From: JALORV01 sp035429805
GTDB taxonomy: Bacteria; Pseudomonadota; Gammaproteobacteria; Burkholderiales; Burkholderiaceae_F
DNA length: 42,655 nt
Reading direction: 5' to 3'
Assembly (NCBI GenBank): GCA_035429805.1
Contig: DAOMFL010000030.1
Location: 1-42,655, forward strand
Shown here piece by piece: positions 25,324 to 32,963 of this stretch. Under the pieces are notes generated by a model. That model worked only from the letters and a program-made list of their open reading frames with translations, made no database searches and was not told where the DNA came from. How positions within the stretch are numbered: position 1 is the first letter of the stretch; every line of letters starts with the position of its first letter. A program made the position numbers and the translations under genes.

Positions 25324-25607
25324 TGCCCGCGGTCCTCGTCGGCACGATCCGTGTCACCGAGCCGGAGGCCTGGCAGCAGTATGTCGACCGCGTCGGGGCC
25401 ACCTTCGGCCCGCACGGCGGACGCGTGCTGATCCGCGGCGTGAAGGCGGCGGAACTGTCCGGGTGGGCTCACGGCGAGCGCATTGTCGTCGCGGAGTTCC
25501 CGGACCTGGAGTCGCTGCAGCGCTGGCACGACTCGGACGAGTACCAGGCGCTGGTGGCATTGCGCGAGGCCGGTGCGGATGTCGTCCTGACGGCCTATCG
25601 CATCTAG
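25323..25607 (+). CDS. DUF1330 family protein
   Basis: 94-aa cytosolic protein of the DUF1330 (dimeric alpha/beta barrel) type. Typical segments are the N-terminal strand VLVGTIRVTEPEAWQQYV, GGRVLIRG, ERIVVAEFPDLESLQRWHDSDEYQAL and a final strand. Its biochemical function is unknown. The start ATG 25323 overlaps the cytochrome c stop (TGATG), so translation is coupled and it belongs to the same operon. Confidence 0.82.
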   Translation: MPAVLVGTIRVTEPEAWQQYVDRVGATFGPHGGRVLIRGVKAAELSGWAHGERIVVAEFPDLESLQRWHDSDEYQALVALREAGADVVLTAYRI

Positions 25608-25665
25608 GTACGTCGGCACTGGCCGGCGGGTGAAAATGGGATCCCGTGACTTTCCCGGTTATCCC

Positions 25666-26079
25666 ATGCGATTGCTTCTCAACGCGCGCCGGATCTGCCT
25701 CGCGATGGCAGCCACTGCGTCTCTGTTCGCCGGTTGCAGCCGCACCGAACAGCATGTCGTCGCGCCGGCCGGCAAGACCGTGCCGCCTCCGGTGATGCCC
25801 GCGCCCTCCGCGCCGCCACCGTCTTTCTTCCGCGACCACTACGCGAAGCTTGAAGACTGCGTGCACGACTGGGGCTATGCGCAGAAGTGCGTGCCGGTAC
25901 CGCCGGGGTCGCCCGCCCAGCAGGCCGGCGCCAGCTTCTTCGGGCCGACCTACGCCAGGAACTATCGCGAGGAGACTCAGGTGCAGCTGCGCAAGGAAGC
26001 CATCGACAGCGGCTACGCCCAGTCGGTCCCGACTGAGGCAAGTAACATGTCGGTCGGCAAGTCCGAAGTGAAGCCCTGA
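25666..26079 (+). CDS. Putative lipoprotein, weakly DUF1190/YgiB-like
   Basis: 137-aa protein from ATG 25666 with a lipoprotein signal (MRLLLNARRICLAMAATASLFAGC; Cys in the FAGC lipobox). A Pro-rich linker (PPPVMPAPSAPPPS) follows, then a short domain with YAKLEDCVHDWGYAQKC and FFGPTYARNY. The Asp-Cys-x-x-Asp-Trp-Gly and GP-x-Y pieces recall DUF1190/YgiB proteins, but the match is short and by eye. An in-frame ATG at 25630 is possible but would spoil the signal peptide. Function is unknown. Confidence 0.65.
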   Translation: MRLLLNARRICLAMAATASLFAGCSRTEQHVVAPAGKTVPPPVMPAPSAPPPSFFRDHYAKLEDCVHDWGYAQKCVPVPPGSPAQQAGASFFGPTYARNYREETQVQLRKEAIDSGYAQSVPTEASNMSVGKSEVKP

Positions 26080-26485
26080 GACTTGCCTCGCGACGCCGCT
26101 GCACCGCCGTGAATGAATGCGCACGGCCTGCCGCTGACGACCGTCGTCGCACCGACTGGCTCGATGCGTGATCTGAGGGTGGGGTCGATTGCCGCGTTCC
26201 TGGTGCAGCTCGCCGCGTTGGCAGTCCTTCTACGCGCATTGCCCGGCCAGAATTGCAGCGCTGCTGCAGGTCAGCTGGCGAGCGGCGCCTTCCATGCCGG
26301 GCCCGGGATCGCTGTTGGCGTCATCGCCTCCGGGCCTTTCCCGCCGTCCTGAGCATCGACGTCCGCCTGTCGCGCCGGTTCGACGCGCGAACGATTCAGG
26401 CTCACGGGGGCGCCGGCATCGTCTACGCTCCGTCCATGCCGCGCCGGCGCGGCGCTTCTACGCTCGCAAAAGCTCGACTTCGCGC
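26080..26485. other. Intergenic region before the phosphodiesterase gene
   Basis: 406 bp without a gene that I trust. A 79-codon frame (26113-26352) has one hydrophobic stretch but no Shine-Dalgarno and a Gly/Ala/Pro-rich tail; I consider it chance. The phosphodiesterase frame is open upstream of 26486 but encodes Arg/Ser/Pro-rich sequence there. Confidence 0.4.
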
Positions 26486-27283
26486 ATGCTGCTTTGCCAG
26501 ATCAGTGATCCTCACATCGTGCCGCGAGGCACGCTGGCTTATGGCCGCGTCGACACGGCGAGCATGCTCGAGCGCTGCGTCGCGAAGATGATGGCGCAGC
26601 CGCGGCTGCCGGATGCGACGGTGGTCACCGGGGATCTGACCGATCACGCGACGGCCGAGGAGTACGGCACGCTGCGCGAACTGCTGGCGCCGATCGCGGC
26701 GCGCATGCCGCTGTACCTCGTCGTTGGCAACCACGACGACCGGGATGGCCTGCGGGCGGCCTTTCCGGAGCACCGACACCTCGCCGGTGAGGGCGGCTTC
26801 GTGCAGTACGCCGTCGACGACTTCCCGGTGCGACTTGTGGTGCTCGACACGCTGATCCCTGGGGCACCCGGAGGCCGCCTGTGCGCCGACCGGCTGCGCT
26901 GGCTCGACGCGACGCTCGCGGCCTCAAAGCGGCCCACGATCGTCGCGCAGCATCATCCGCCGCTTGTGACCGGCCTGACGATCATGGACTCGATGGCGCT
27001 GGAAGACCCGGCGGCCGAGGAGGCGGTGATCGCACGCCACCCTCAGGTCGAACGTGTCATCTGTGGCCACTATCACCGGAACATCCAGGCGAGATTCGGC
27101 GGAACGATCGCCTCGGTGTGCCCGAGTTCCGCGCATCAGCTGGTGCTCAACCTCGTGCCCGGCGCCGACATCCGCTTTGCCTATGAGCCTTCCGAGTTCC
27201 ATCTTCATTTCTGGAACGGTTCGCGCATCGTCACCCACACCGAAGTGGTAGACGACTTCCCAAGCTGGGGGTCGCGCGACTGA
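26486..27283 (+). CDS. CpdA-like metallophosphodiesterase
   Basis: 265-aa cytosolic calcineurin-like phosphoesterase of the CpdA (3',5'-cyclic nucleotide phosphodiesterase) type. All five metal-binding blocks are present in order: ISDPHI (D8, H10), TGDLTDH, VGNHDDR, QHHPP and CGHYHR. The length fits CpdA. The start ATG 26486 has no clear Shine-Dalgarno but begins exactly where family similarity begins (MLLCQISDPH). The next two genes downstream both carry cyclic-nucleotide-binding domains, which favours cAMP as substrate (inference); other phosphodiester substrates are possible. Confidence 0.85.
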   Translation: MLLCQISDPHIVPRGTLAYGRVDTASMLERCVAKMMAQPRLPDATVVTGDLTDHATAEEYGTLRELLAPIAARMPLYLVVGNHDDRDGLRAAFPEHRHLAGEGGFVQYAVDDFPVRLVVLDTLIPGAPGGRLCADRLRWLDATLAASKRPTIVAQHHPPLVTGLTIMDSMALEDPAAEEAVIARHPQVERVICGHYHRNIQARFGGTIASVCPSSAHQLVLNLVPGADIRFAYEPSEFHLHFWNGSRIVTHTEVVDDFPSWGSRD

Positions 27284-27512
27284 TCGTCGCGCTGCAGCCT
27301 CGCCGCTTGTAGATGGGTCGCCGTGATGTGACCGGTGAGCGGTGCAGCCGGAGCGAAGCCCGCAATGCCGTCAACGACCATCGACAGCGCGGGCTCGGTG
27401 GAACTGCCTTGCTATGCTGCGCGCCGATTCTCGGCTCGGACTTCTCAGTCTTTCGCGTTGAAATGGTGCGCCGCTTGTTTCCGCGTGGCATGCGGGTCGG
27501 ATTGGGGGAGTG

Positions 27513-29786
27513 ATGAGCGACGCGGCGACGCAGTCGAGCTGGGTCGGGTCGCTGTTTCAACGCCACGGCGTCGCGCGCGGAGACATTGCGGGCGGCATCA
27601 CCGCGGCGCTGGTTCTCCCCGCAGTCGAAGGAAGCTACGGCCTGCTCGCTTTCGGCGGGCTGAGCCCGGACCAGGCCGCCATCGGCTTCCTGCTGGGCGC
27701 GTGCACCGCGGCCATTGCCTGCATCGTTTCGATGGTCGCCGGCGGCCGCGGGCCGATGCTGAGCGGCTCGAGCGCAGCGCTCGCGATCCTGACCGCGTCG
27801 CTGATCGGCTGGCTGGTCGCTGACACGCGCTTTCTGAGCGCGGACGGCCGTCCGTTCATGCCGTTGCTGCTGGCCTTCCTCGCGCTCGGTGTCGTGCTCG
27901 CGGGCCTGATGCAAGTGATCCTCGCAAAACTGAAGCTGGGCGTTCTGGTGCGGTACATCCCTTATCCCGTGCACGCCGGCTACATGAACGGTGTTGGAAT
28001 TGTGATGGTCGGGGCCATGGCGCCGCACCTGCTTGGCCTGCCGTTCGGGGCGACGGTGGCTCAATGGCGCGAAGCGCATCTGCTTGCGCCATTGATCGCC
28101 ATCGTGGCGTTCGTAGTGGCGATCAAGCCGCCGCGCTGGAGCCGCCGTGTCCCGCCGTATCTCACGGGATTGATCGCTGCCACTGCCCTGCATCACGTTC
28201 TGGCACTGACACCGCTGTCGAAGGCCCTGGGTCCCTTCTTCCACGCGCCTGTATTCGAGTGGCCGGGCCTCGACGTGATGGCGCCGGTCGCCGATCAGGT
28301 CAGATCGGGCCTGCTGCTCGATATGGGCGGTCCGCTGCTGCTCTTCGCCGCAGCCGTCGCGATGATGTCGACGCTGCAGACGGCGCTCGCTGGTTCGACG
28401 ATCGACGAGCTGACGCGCATCCGCCGCGACGGCGAAGTCGAGCTGCTCGCGCAGGGCGTCGCGAACATCGGCGTCGGTGTCATCGGAGCGCTGCCTAGCT
28501 CTGGATCCACGATGCGCAGCAAGATGAATCTCGATGCCGGCGGCAAGACCTCGATGTCGCGCCTGGTCTTCGGCGTCACGCTGCTGCTGGCACTGGAGTA
28601 CGGACTGCAGTTCATGAGCCTGGTGCCGATGGCGGCGATCGCGGGCGTGTTCTGCGCGGTCGCATATTCGCTGATCGACGAATGGACGCGCAGCGCGACG
28701 AAGGTACTGTGGCGCCAGTCGCTCAAATGGCGCGCGCCGACCGCACTGCTGCAAAGCTACCTCGTGATGGCGTTCGTGGCGGCCGTCACGATCTTCGTCT
28801 CGCTGGCGCTCGCCATCGCACTGGGCACGCTGGCGGCAATGATCCTGTTCATCCGCAGCAACACGAAGAAGCCGGTGCGGCAGGTCTCGCATGCCGATCG
28901 CCGGCGCTCGCGCAAGGTGCGCCCGGCTGACCAGTCGGACCGCCTGCATGCTGAAGGCAGACGCATCGCGATCATCGAGCTGGAGGGGGCTCTCTTCTTC
29001 GGAACGGCCGAAGAGGCCGACGAGCAGATCGAGCATCTCGCGCATGATGCGCAGTTCGTCATCATCGACTTCACGCGGGTGACGGACGTCGACGCGAGCG
29101 GCGCGCGCGTGCTGCTGCATGCGGCCTCGGCCGTCCAACAGGCCGGCAAGCAGCTGCTGCTCGCGGGCCTTTCGACCCGCGATTCGCGCACTCGAATCAT
29201 CCGCGACATGGACGTGCACGAGCGCCTTGCCGACGCGCAGTTCTTTCCGGATGTCGATCGGGCGCTGGAAGCGGCGGAAGACCAGTTGCTGAGGTCGCTG
29301 GCCCACGAATCGAAGACCGCCGACGAGATCCTTCGCCTCGATCAGACGCTGATGGGCTCGCGACTCGATCCGGACGAGATCGCGCTGCTGCTGTCGATGC
29401 TCGAGGAGCGTCGGTTCAAGAAGGGCGAGGCTGTGTTCCATCGCGGTGACCCCGGCGACGCCATGTATGTCTCGCTGCGCGGTCCGATCGGAATCTGGCT
29501 GCCGCCCGATCCGGGCAGCAGCGACGGCGCAGGGCGGCGCATGGTGTCCTATGCGCCAGGGGTCGTCTTCGGCGAGATGGGATTGCTGCAGGGCCAGTCG
29601 CGCTCAGCCGACGCGATCGCCGAGGACGACGCGGTCGTTCTCAAGCTCTCACGCGAACACTACGAGCAGCTTGCGACCGAACACCCGGTCCTGCACGGCA
29701 AGCTGTTGCTGAGTCTGGGCCTGCTGCTGTCGTCACGCGTGCGCGCGCTGACGGACGAGCTGGAGTCGGCGCAGGCCGTGCGCTGA
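27513..29786 (+). CDS. SulP-family anion transporter fused to STAS and cNMP-binding domains
   Basis: 757-aa inner-membrane protein. Residues about 20-450 form the SulP/SLC26 transport domain with some 12-14 helices (GGITAALVLPAVEGSYGLL, PYPVHAGYMNGVGIVM, ALPSSGSTMRSKMN). Residues 484-581 are a STAS domain with the DASG motif (Ser529), the spot phosphorylated in anti-sigma antagonists. Residues about 620-725 are a cyclic-nucleotide-binding domain with a phosphate-binding cassette GEMGLLQ...RSA (Glu688, Arg697). The start is ATG 27513, with GGGGGAG at 27504-27510; a GTG one codon earlier is the alternative. Most SulP proteins end after STAS, so the cNMP domain is an added regulatory module. The transported anion (sulfate, bicarbonate or other) is unknown. 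Confidence 0.88.
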   Translation: MSDAATQSSWVGSLFQRHGVARGDIAGGITAALVLPAVEGSYGLLAFGGLSPDQAAIGFLLGACTAAIACIVSMVAGGRGPMLSGSSAALAILTASLIGWLVADTRFLSADGRPFMPLLLAFLALGVVLAGLMQVILAKLKLGVLVRYIPYPVHAGYMNGVGIVMVGAMAPHLLGLPFGATVAQWREAHLLAPLIAIVAFVVAIKPPRWSRRVPPYLTGLIAATALHHVLALTPLSKALGPFFHAPVFEWPGLDVMAPVADQVRSGLLLDMGGPLLLFAAAVAMMSTLQTALAGSTIDELTRIRRDGEVELLAQGVANIGVGVIGALPSSGSTMRSKMNLDAGGKTSMSRLVFGVTLLLALEYGLQFMSLVPMAAIAGVFCAVAYSLIDEWTRSATKVLWRQSLKWRAPTALLQSYLVMAFVAAVTIFVSLALAIALGTLAAMILFIRSNTKKPVRQVSHADRRRSRKVRPADQSDRLHAEGRRIAIIELEGALFFGTAEEADEQIEHLAHDAQFVIIDFTRVTDVDASGARVLLHAASAVQQAGKQLLLAGLSTRDSRTRIIRDMDVHERLADAQFFPDVDRALEAAEDQLLRSLAHESKTADEILRLDQTLMGSRLDPDEIALLLSMLEERRFKKGEAVFHRGDPGDAMYVSLRGPIGIWLPPDPGSSDGAGRRMVSYAPGVVFGEMGLLQGQSRSADAIAEDDAVVLKLSREHYEQLATEHPVLHGKLLLSLGLLLSSRVRALTDELESAQAVR

Positions 29787-29864
29787 CGCCGCGGCAGGAC
29801 GGCCCATCTGCGCGGCCGGGCGGCGGACTGGACCCCCGCCGCGAATCGAGGAACACTTCGCAGT

Positions 29865-31766
29865 ATGGTGATCGCTTCCCATCCGCATCGCGATGCGCTG
29901 CTTGCGCAGCAATTGCGCACGCTGTTGCCCGATCTTCCGACGCCGGCGATCGAGTTCATGCAGCGCCACCTCCAGTGGGTAGAAGTCGCTGCCGGCGAGA
30001 CGCTGATCGAGCAGGGAGCGGTCGGCGACTCGGCGTACCTGACCATCAGCGGACGGCTGCGGGTCTACGTTGCCGCGGATGGCGCCGCGCCGCGCATGGT
30101 GCGCGAACTGTCGCGCGGCGAGGTCATCGGCGAGATGAGCCTGTATACGGGCGAGCCTCGTTCCGCGACAGTCGTCGCGGTGCGCGATTCCGCGCTGGTG
30201 CGGCTGGCCAAGGAGCACTTCGAGGCGCTGATCATCACGTATCCGCAGGTGTCGCTGACCTTCACGCGGCAGATGATCCGGCGCCTGCAGACCGAGCACG
30301 AGCGGCACGCAGTCGCCGCGCCGGTGACCATCGGGCTGCTGCCGGTGTCTGCGGGCGTATCGGTCGACTCGTTTGCCGCTCGGCTTGCCGAACAGCTGGC
30401 ACGCTTTGGTCGCGTGTCTACGGTCAGCGCTGCGACAATCGACGCCGCGCTCGATGATCAGGGCATCGGCATGCGCGACGACGCGGGCGCCGACCGGCGC
30501 ATATCGCTGGCTCTCGATGCTCTGGAGGCGCGGAACGACTTCGTGCTTCTGGTGGGCGACGCAACGCCGGGCGCATGGACCCGCCGCTGCATTCGCAACA
30601 GCGACGAGATGCTGCTGATCGCAGATGCGACGCAGTCGCCGGTCGTGCATCCGATCGAGTCGGTGTGTCTCGACGGACGGCCGGCGCGCAGTGAGGCAGC
30701 CGAGATACTCGTCCTGCAGCATCCAGGCGACGCTGCAGTTCCAAGAGGGGCGCGGGCCTGGCTTGCGCGGCGTCCGGTGACGGGACACGTCAACATCCGC
30801 AGCGGACAGAAACGCGACATGGCACGGCTCGCACGCCTGTTGAGCCGGACCGCGGTCGGACTGGTGCTGGCCGGCGGCGGTGCTCGAGGCTTTGCGCATC
30901 TCGGCGTGTGGCGCGCGCTACAGGAGCGCGGCATCGAAGTTGACGTCGTGGGTGGCACCAGTATCGGCGCCATCATGGCTGCGCTGGTGGCTTTCGACAC
31001 GCCCGTCGAAAGGGCCGTCGACATCGCGCGCCGCGCCTTCAGCACCAACCCCACGGGCGATTACAACCTTTTGCCACTGGTCTCCCTGATCAAGGGCAGG
31101 CGCGTGCGCCGTGCCGTGTACGGATCGCTTGAAAAGCTCGCCGGCGGTCCGGTCGATATCGAGGATCTGTGGAAGGGGTACTTCTGCATCGCGAGCAACT
31201 ACTCGCAGGCGCGCGAGCAGCGCATCGCCTCGGGTGATCTCGCGCAGGCGCTGCTGGCAAGCTGCGCAATTCCGGGCGCCCTGCCGCCGGTCGTGCGCGA
31301 CGGCGATCTGCTGTGCGACGGCGGCACCTTCAACAACTTCCCGGTGGACGCAATGCGCGAGCTGCGCGGAGTTGGCAAGGTGATCGGCGTCGATCTCGGT
31401 GTCCGCAGCGCGCGGCGCCTAGAGTTCGACGACGTGCCGGGCAGCTGGTCGCTGTTGCTCGATCGACTGCGTCCGCGCAGCAAGCGGCGCTACCGGCTGC
31501 CCTCATTGACGGCGTACCTGCTGAACATCACGATTCTCTACAGCACGTCGCGCCAGCGCGAGGCGCAGCGGCTCGCGGACCTGTACTTCAATCCGCCGCT
31601 TTATAAGGTCGGCCTGCTGCAGTGGTCGCGCTTTGACGAAATCGTGCGGCAGGGTTACGAATACGCCGTGCAGGTCATCGGAGCGCTGCCCGAGTTTCGG
31701 TCCGCGGCGCTGGGTCGAACGCCCGAGAACGAGCGAGAGGAGACCGCTGATGCGCAACATGGATGA
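29865..31766 (+). CDS. cNMP-binding patatin-like phospholipase (NTE/RssA-like)
   Basis: 633-aa protein. Residues about 25-145 are a cyclic-nucleotide-binding domain with a canonical cassette, IGEMSLYTGEPRSATV (Glu90, Arg99). A linker domain (150-320) follows. The patatin domain (330-510) has the oxyanion motif GGGARGF (337-343), nucleophile Ser366 in GTSIG and catalytic Asp485 in DGG. The layout matches neuropathy-target-esterase-type lysophospholipases and bacterial relatives. The start is ATG 29865, with GAGGA 12 nt upstream. It sits 78 bp after the SulP fusion and overlaps the DUF1992 gene by 17 nt. Likely substrate: membrane (lyso)phospholipids, gated by cAMP or cGMP (family inference). 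Confidence 0.9.
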   Translation: MVIASHPHRDALLAQQLRTLLPDLPTPAIEFMQRHLQWVEVAAGETLIEQGAVGDSAYLTISGRLRVYVAADGAAPRMVRELSRGEVIGEMSLYTGEPRSATVVAVRDSALVRLAKEHFEALIITYPQVSLTFTRQMIRRLQTEHERHAVAAPVTIGLLPVSAGVSVDSFAARLAEQLARFGRVSTVSAATIDAALDDQGIGMRDDAGADRRISLALDALEARNDFVLLVGDATPGAWTRRCIRNSDEMLLIADATQSPVVHPIESVCLDGRPARSEAAEILVLQHPGDAAVPRGARAWLARRPVTGHVNIRSGQKRDMARLARLLSRTAVGLVLAGGGARGFAHLGVWRALQERGIEVDVVGGTSIGAIMAALVAFDTPVERAVDIARRAFSTNPTGDYNLLPLVSLIKGRRVRRAVYGSLEKLAGGPVDIEDLWKGYFCIASNYSQAREQRIASGDLAQALLASCAIPGALPPVVRDGDLLCDGGTFNNFPVDAMRELRGVGKVIGVDLGVRSARRLEFDDVPGSWSLLLDRLRPRSKRRYRLPSLTAYLLNITILYSTSRQREAQRLADLYFNPPLYKVGLLQWSRFDEIVRQGYEYAVQVIGALPEFRSAALGRTPENEREETADAQHG

Positions 31767-32082
31767 GGAGATTGCGAAGCGCCTCGCCGAGGCCGACGAG
31801 GCGGGCGAACTCAGCCGAGCGGCGAGCTACGGCAAGCCGCTTGCCGACATGGAAGGCTGGCACGAGACGCCGGAAGCTCTGCGCATGCCGTTCAAGATTC
31901 TTAAGGATGCCGGCGTCGTCCCGCGCGAGGTGGAGATGTTTCGCGAGCGCGCCGAACTCGCGAAGCAGGTGCTGGAATGCACCGACCCCGAGCAGCAGCG
32001 CGCGCTGCGCCAGAAGCTGAGTGAGCTCGAGCAGGCAATCGCCCTGCGACTGGAAGCACTGCGAATTAATCCTAGTTTGTAA
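31750..32082 (+). CDS. DUF1992 (DnaJ-C28 homology) protein
   Basis: 110-aa cytosolic protein of the DUF1992 family: MDEEIAKRLAEADEAGEL, a GKPL...W motif (GKPLADMEGWHETP), LRMPFKILKDAGVVPREVEM and a C-terminal charged helix. The motif also occurs in eukaryotic DNAJC28, but bacterial members lack the J domain; function is unknown. The start ATG 31750 has GAGAGGAGA upstream and lies inside the patatin gene, so the two are coupled. Confidence 0.85.
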   Translation: MRNMDEEIAKRLAEADEAGELSRAASYGKPLADMEGWHETPEALRMPFKILKDAGVVPREVEMFRERAELAKQVLECTDPEQQRALRQKLSELEQAIALRLEALRINPSL

Positions 32083-32288
32083 AGTTTTTCGACATCGCGC
32101 GCCGCTCGACGACGCTTCCATCGTCGTCGTTGGCCTCGAGCCGACGAACGGTGCGCTTCGCGCGGGCTCATTGGCCTGCGGAAACCTAGAATCCGGGCAC
32201 TGTGGCGCGCGAGGCGCGCCGTCCCTTCAGCAGCGCGAGGGCTCCTCCACAACGCGCGGCAACTACTGCGGAAGAAAAGACCCGGATC

Positions 32289-32963
32289 ATGGGACAGACA
32301 AAGACGCTGATCAGAGGCTTGGCGACGGCGCTGCTGCTGTACGGACTGACGTCGATCACTCCTGCGAGCGCGATTTCGTACGTTGGCAAGTGGGACCCGG
32401 CCTTCGGGTCGGCGTTTCCCGATCTGGGGTGGCGCGGCGAAGCGAAGTTTGACGTTCCCAATGCATGCGTTGCTCAGAACGGCTGGGTGCTGAATAGCGA
32501 CAGCTGCTCGGCATTCGGTATGAAGATCATCAGTGCGGAGGTCGAGTTCTACAAACTGAGCGACCCGACGAATGTTGCATTCCAGGAGACGTTGTTCTTC
32601 AACACGTCATCATCTGCGGTGCTCAGTGTGGACCTCAACAACGGTCTGCTGGAAGGCGTCTACGGCGCCTTCCTGTATTCGCTGCCCTCGACGATCCCTC
32701 TTGCGGGCGGTGGCTATACGGACTTCGCTCTTTTCTTCGAAGGCGATCTGGCACGCATGTTCTACGTCTCGAATCCGCCGGGGGGCCACAAGACGTTTGG
32801 CTTCAGCGACAGGAATCCGCCGGACGGCCGCCCGTTCATGACGTTCAGCGTGGTCCCGGAGCCAGCATCATTGTCGCTGCTCGGGCTTGGACTACTGCTC
32901 ACTGCGTGGCTTGCACGGCGGTCTCGCGTGGCGCCGCAGGCGTCGAAACCGTCTCAGGCTTGA
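32289..32963 (+). CDS. PEP-CTERM sorting-domain protein
   Basis: 224-aa exported protein with a signal peptide (residues 1-28, ending TPASA) and a C-terminal PEP-CTERM signal: VPEPASLSLLGLGLLLTAWL followed by ARRSR. This signal is recognised by an exosortase/EpsH system, which must be encoded elsewhere. The central domain is beta-rich and acidic and not recognised. The start is ATG 32289. The last 65 bp, encoding the membrane segment end and basic tail, overlap the 3' end of the convergent STAND gene. Confidence 0.9.
   Translation: MGQTKTLIRGLATALLLYGLTSITPASAISYVGKWDPAFGSAFPDLGWRGEAKFDVPNACVAQNGWVLNSDSCSAFGMKIISAEVEFYKLSDPTNVAFQETLFFNTSSSAVLSVDLNNGLLEGVYGAFLYSLPSTIPLAGGGYTDFALFFEGDLARMFYVSNPPGGHKTFGFSDRNPPDGRPFMTFSVVPEPASLSLLGLGLLLTAWLARRSRVAPQASKPSQA

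Noticed and set aside
26113..26352. 79-codon frame with one hydrophobic stretch before the phosphodiesterase gene
   Set aside because: No ribosome-binding site and a Gly/Ala/Pro-rich tail; I cannot support it as a gene.
27231..29441. 736-codon open frame opposite the SulP fusion
   Set aside because: Arg/Gln/His-rich shadow; the plus strand carries three recognisable domains.
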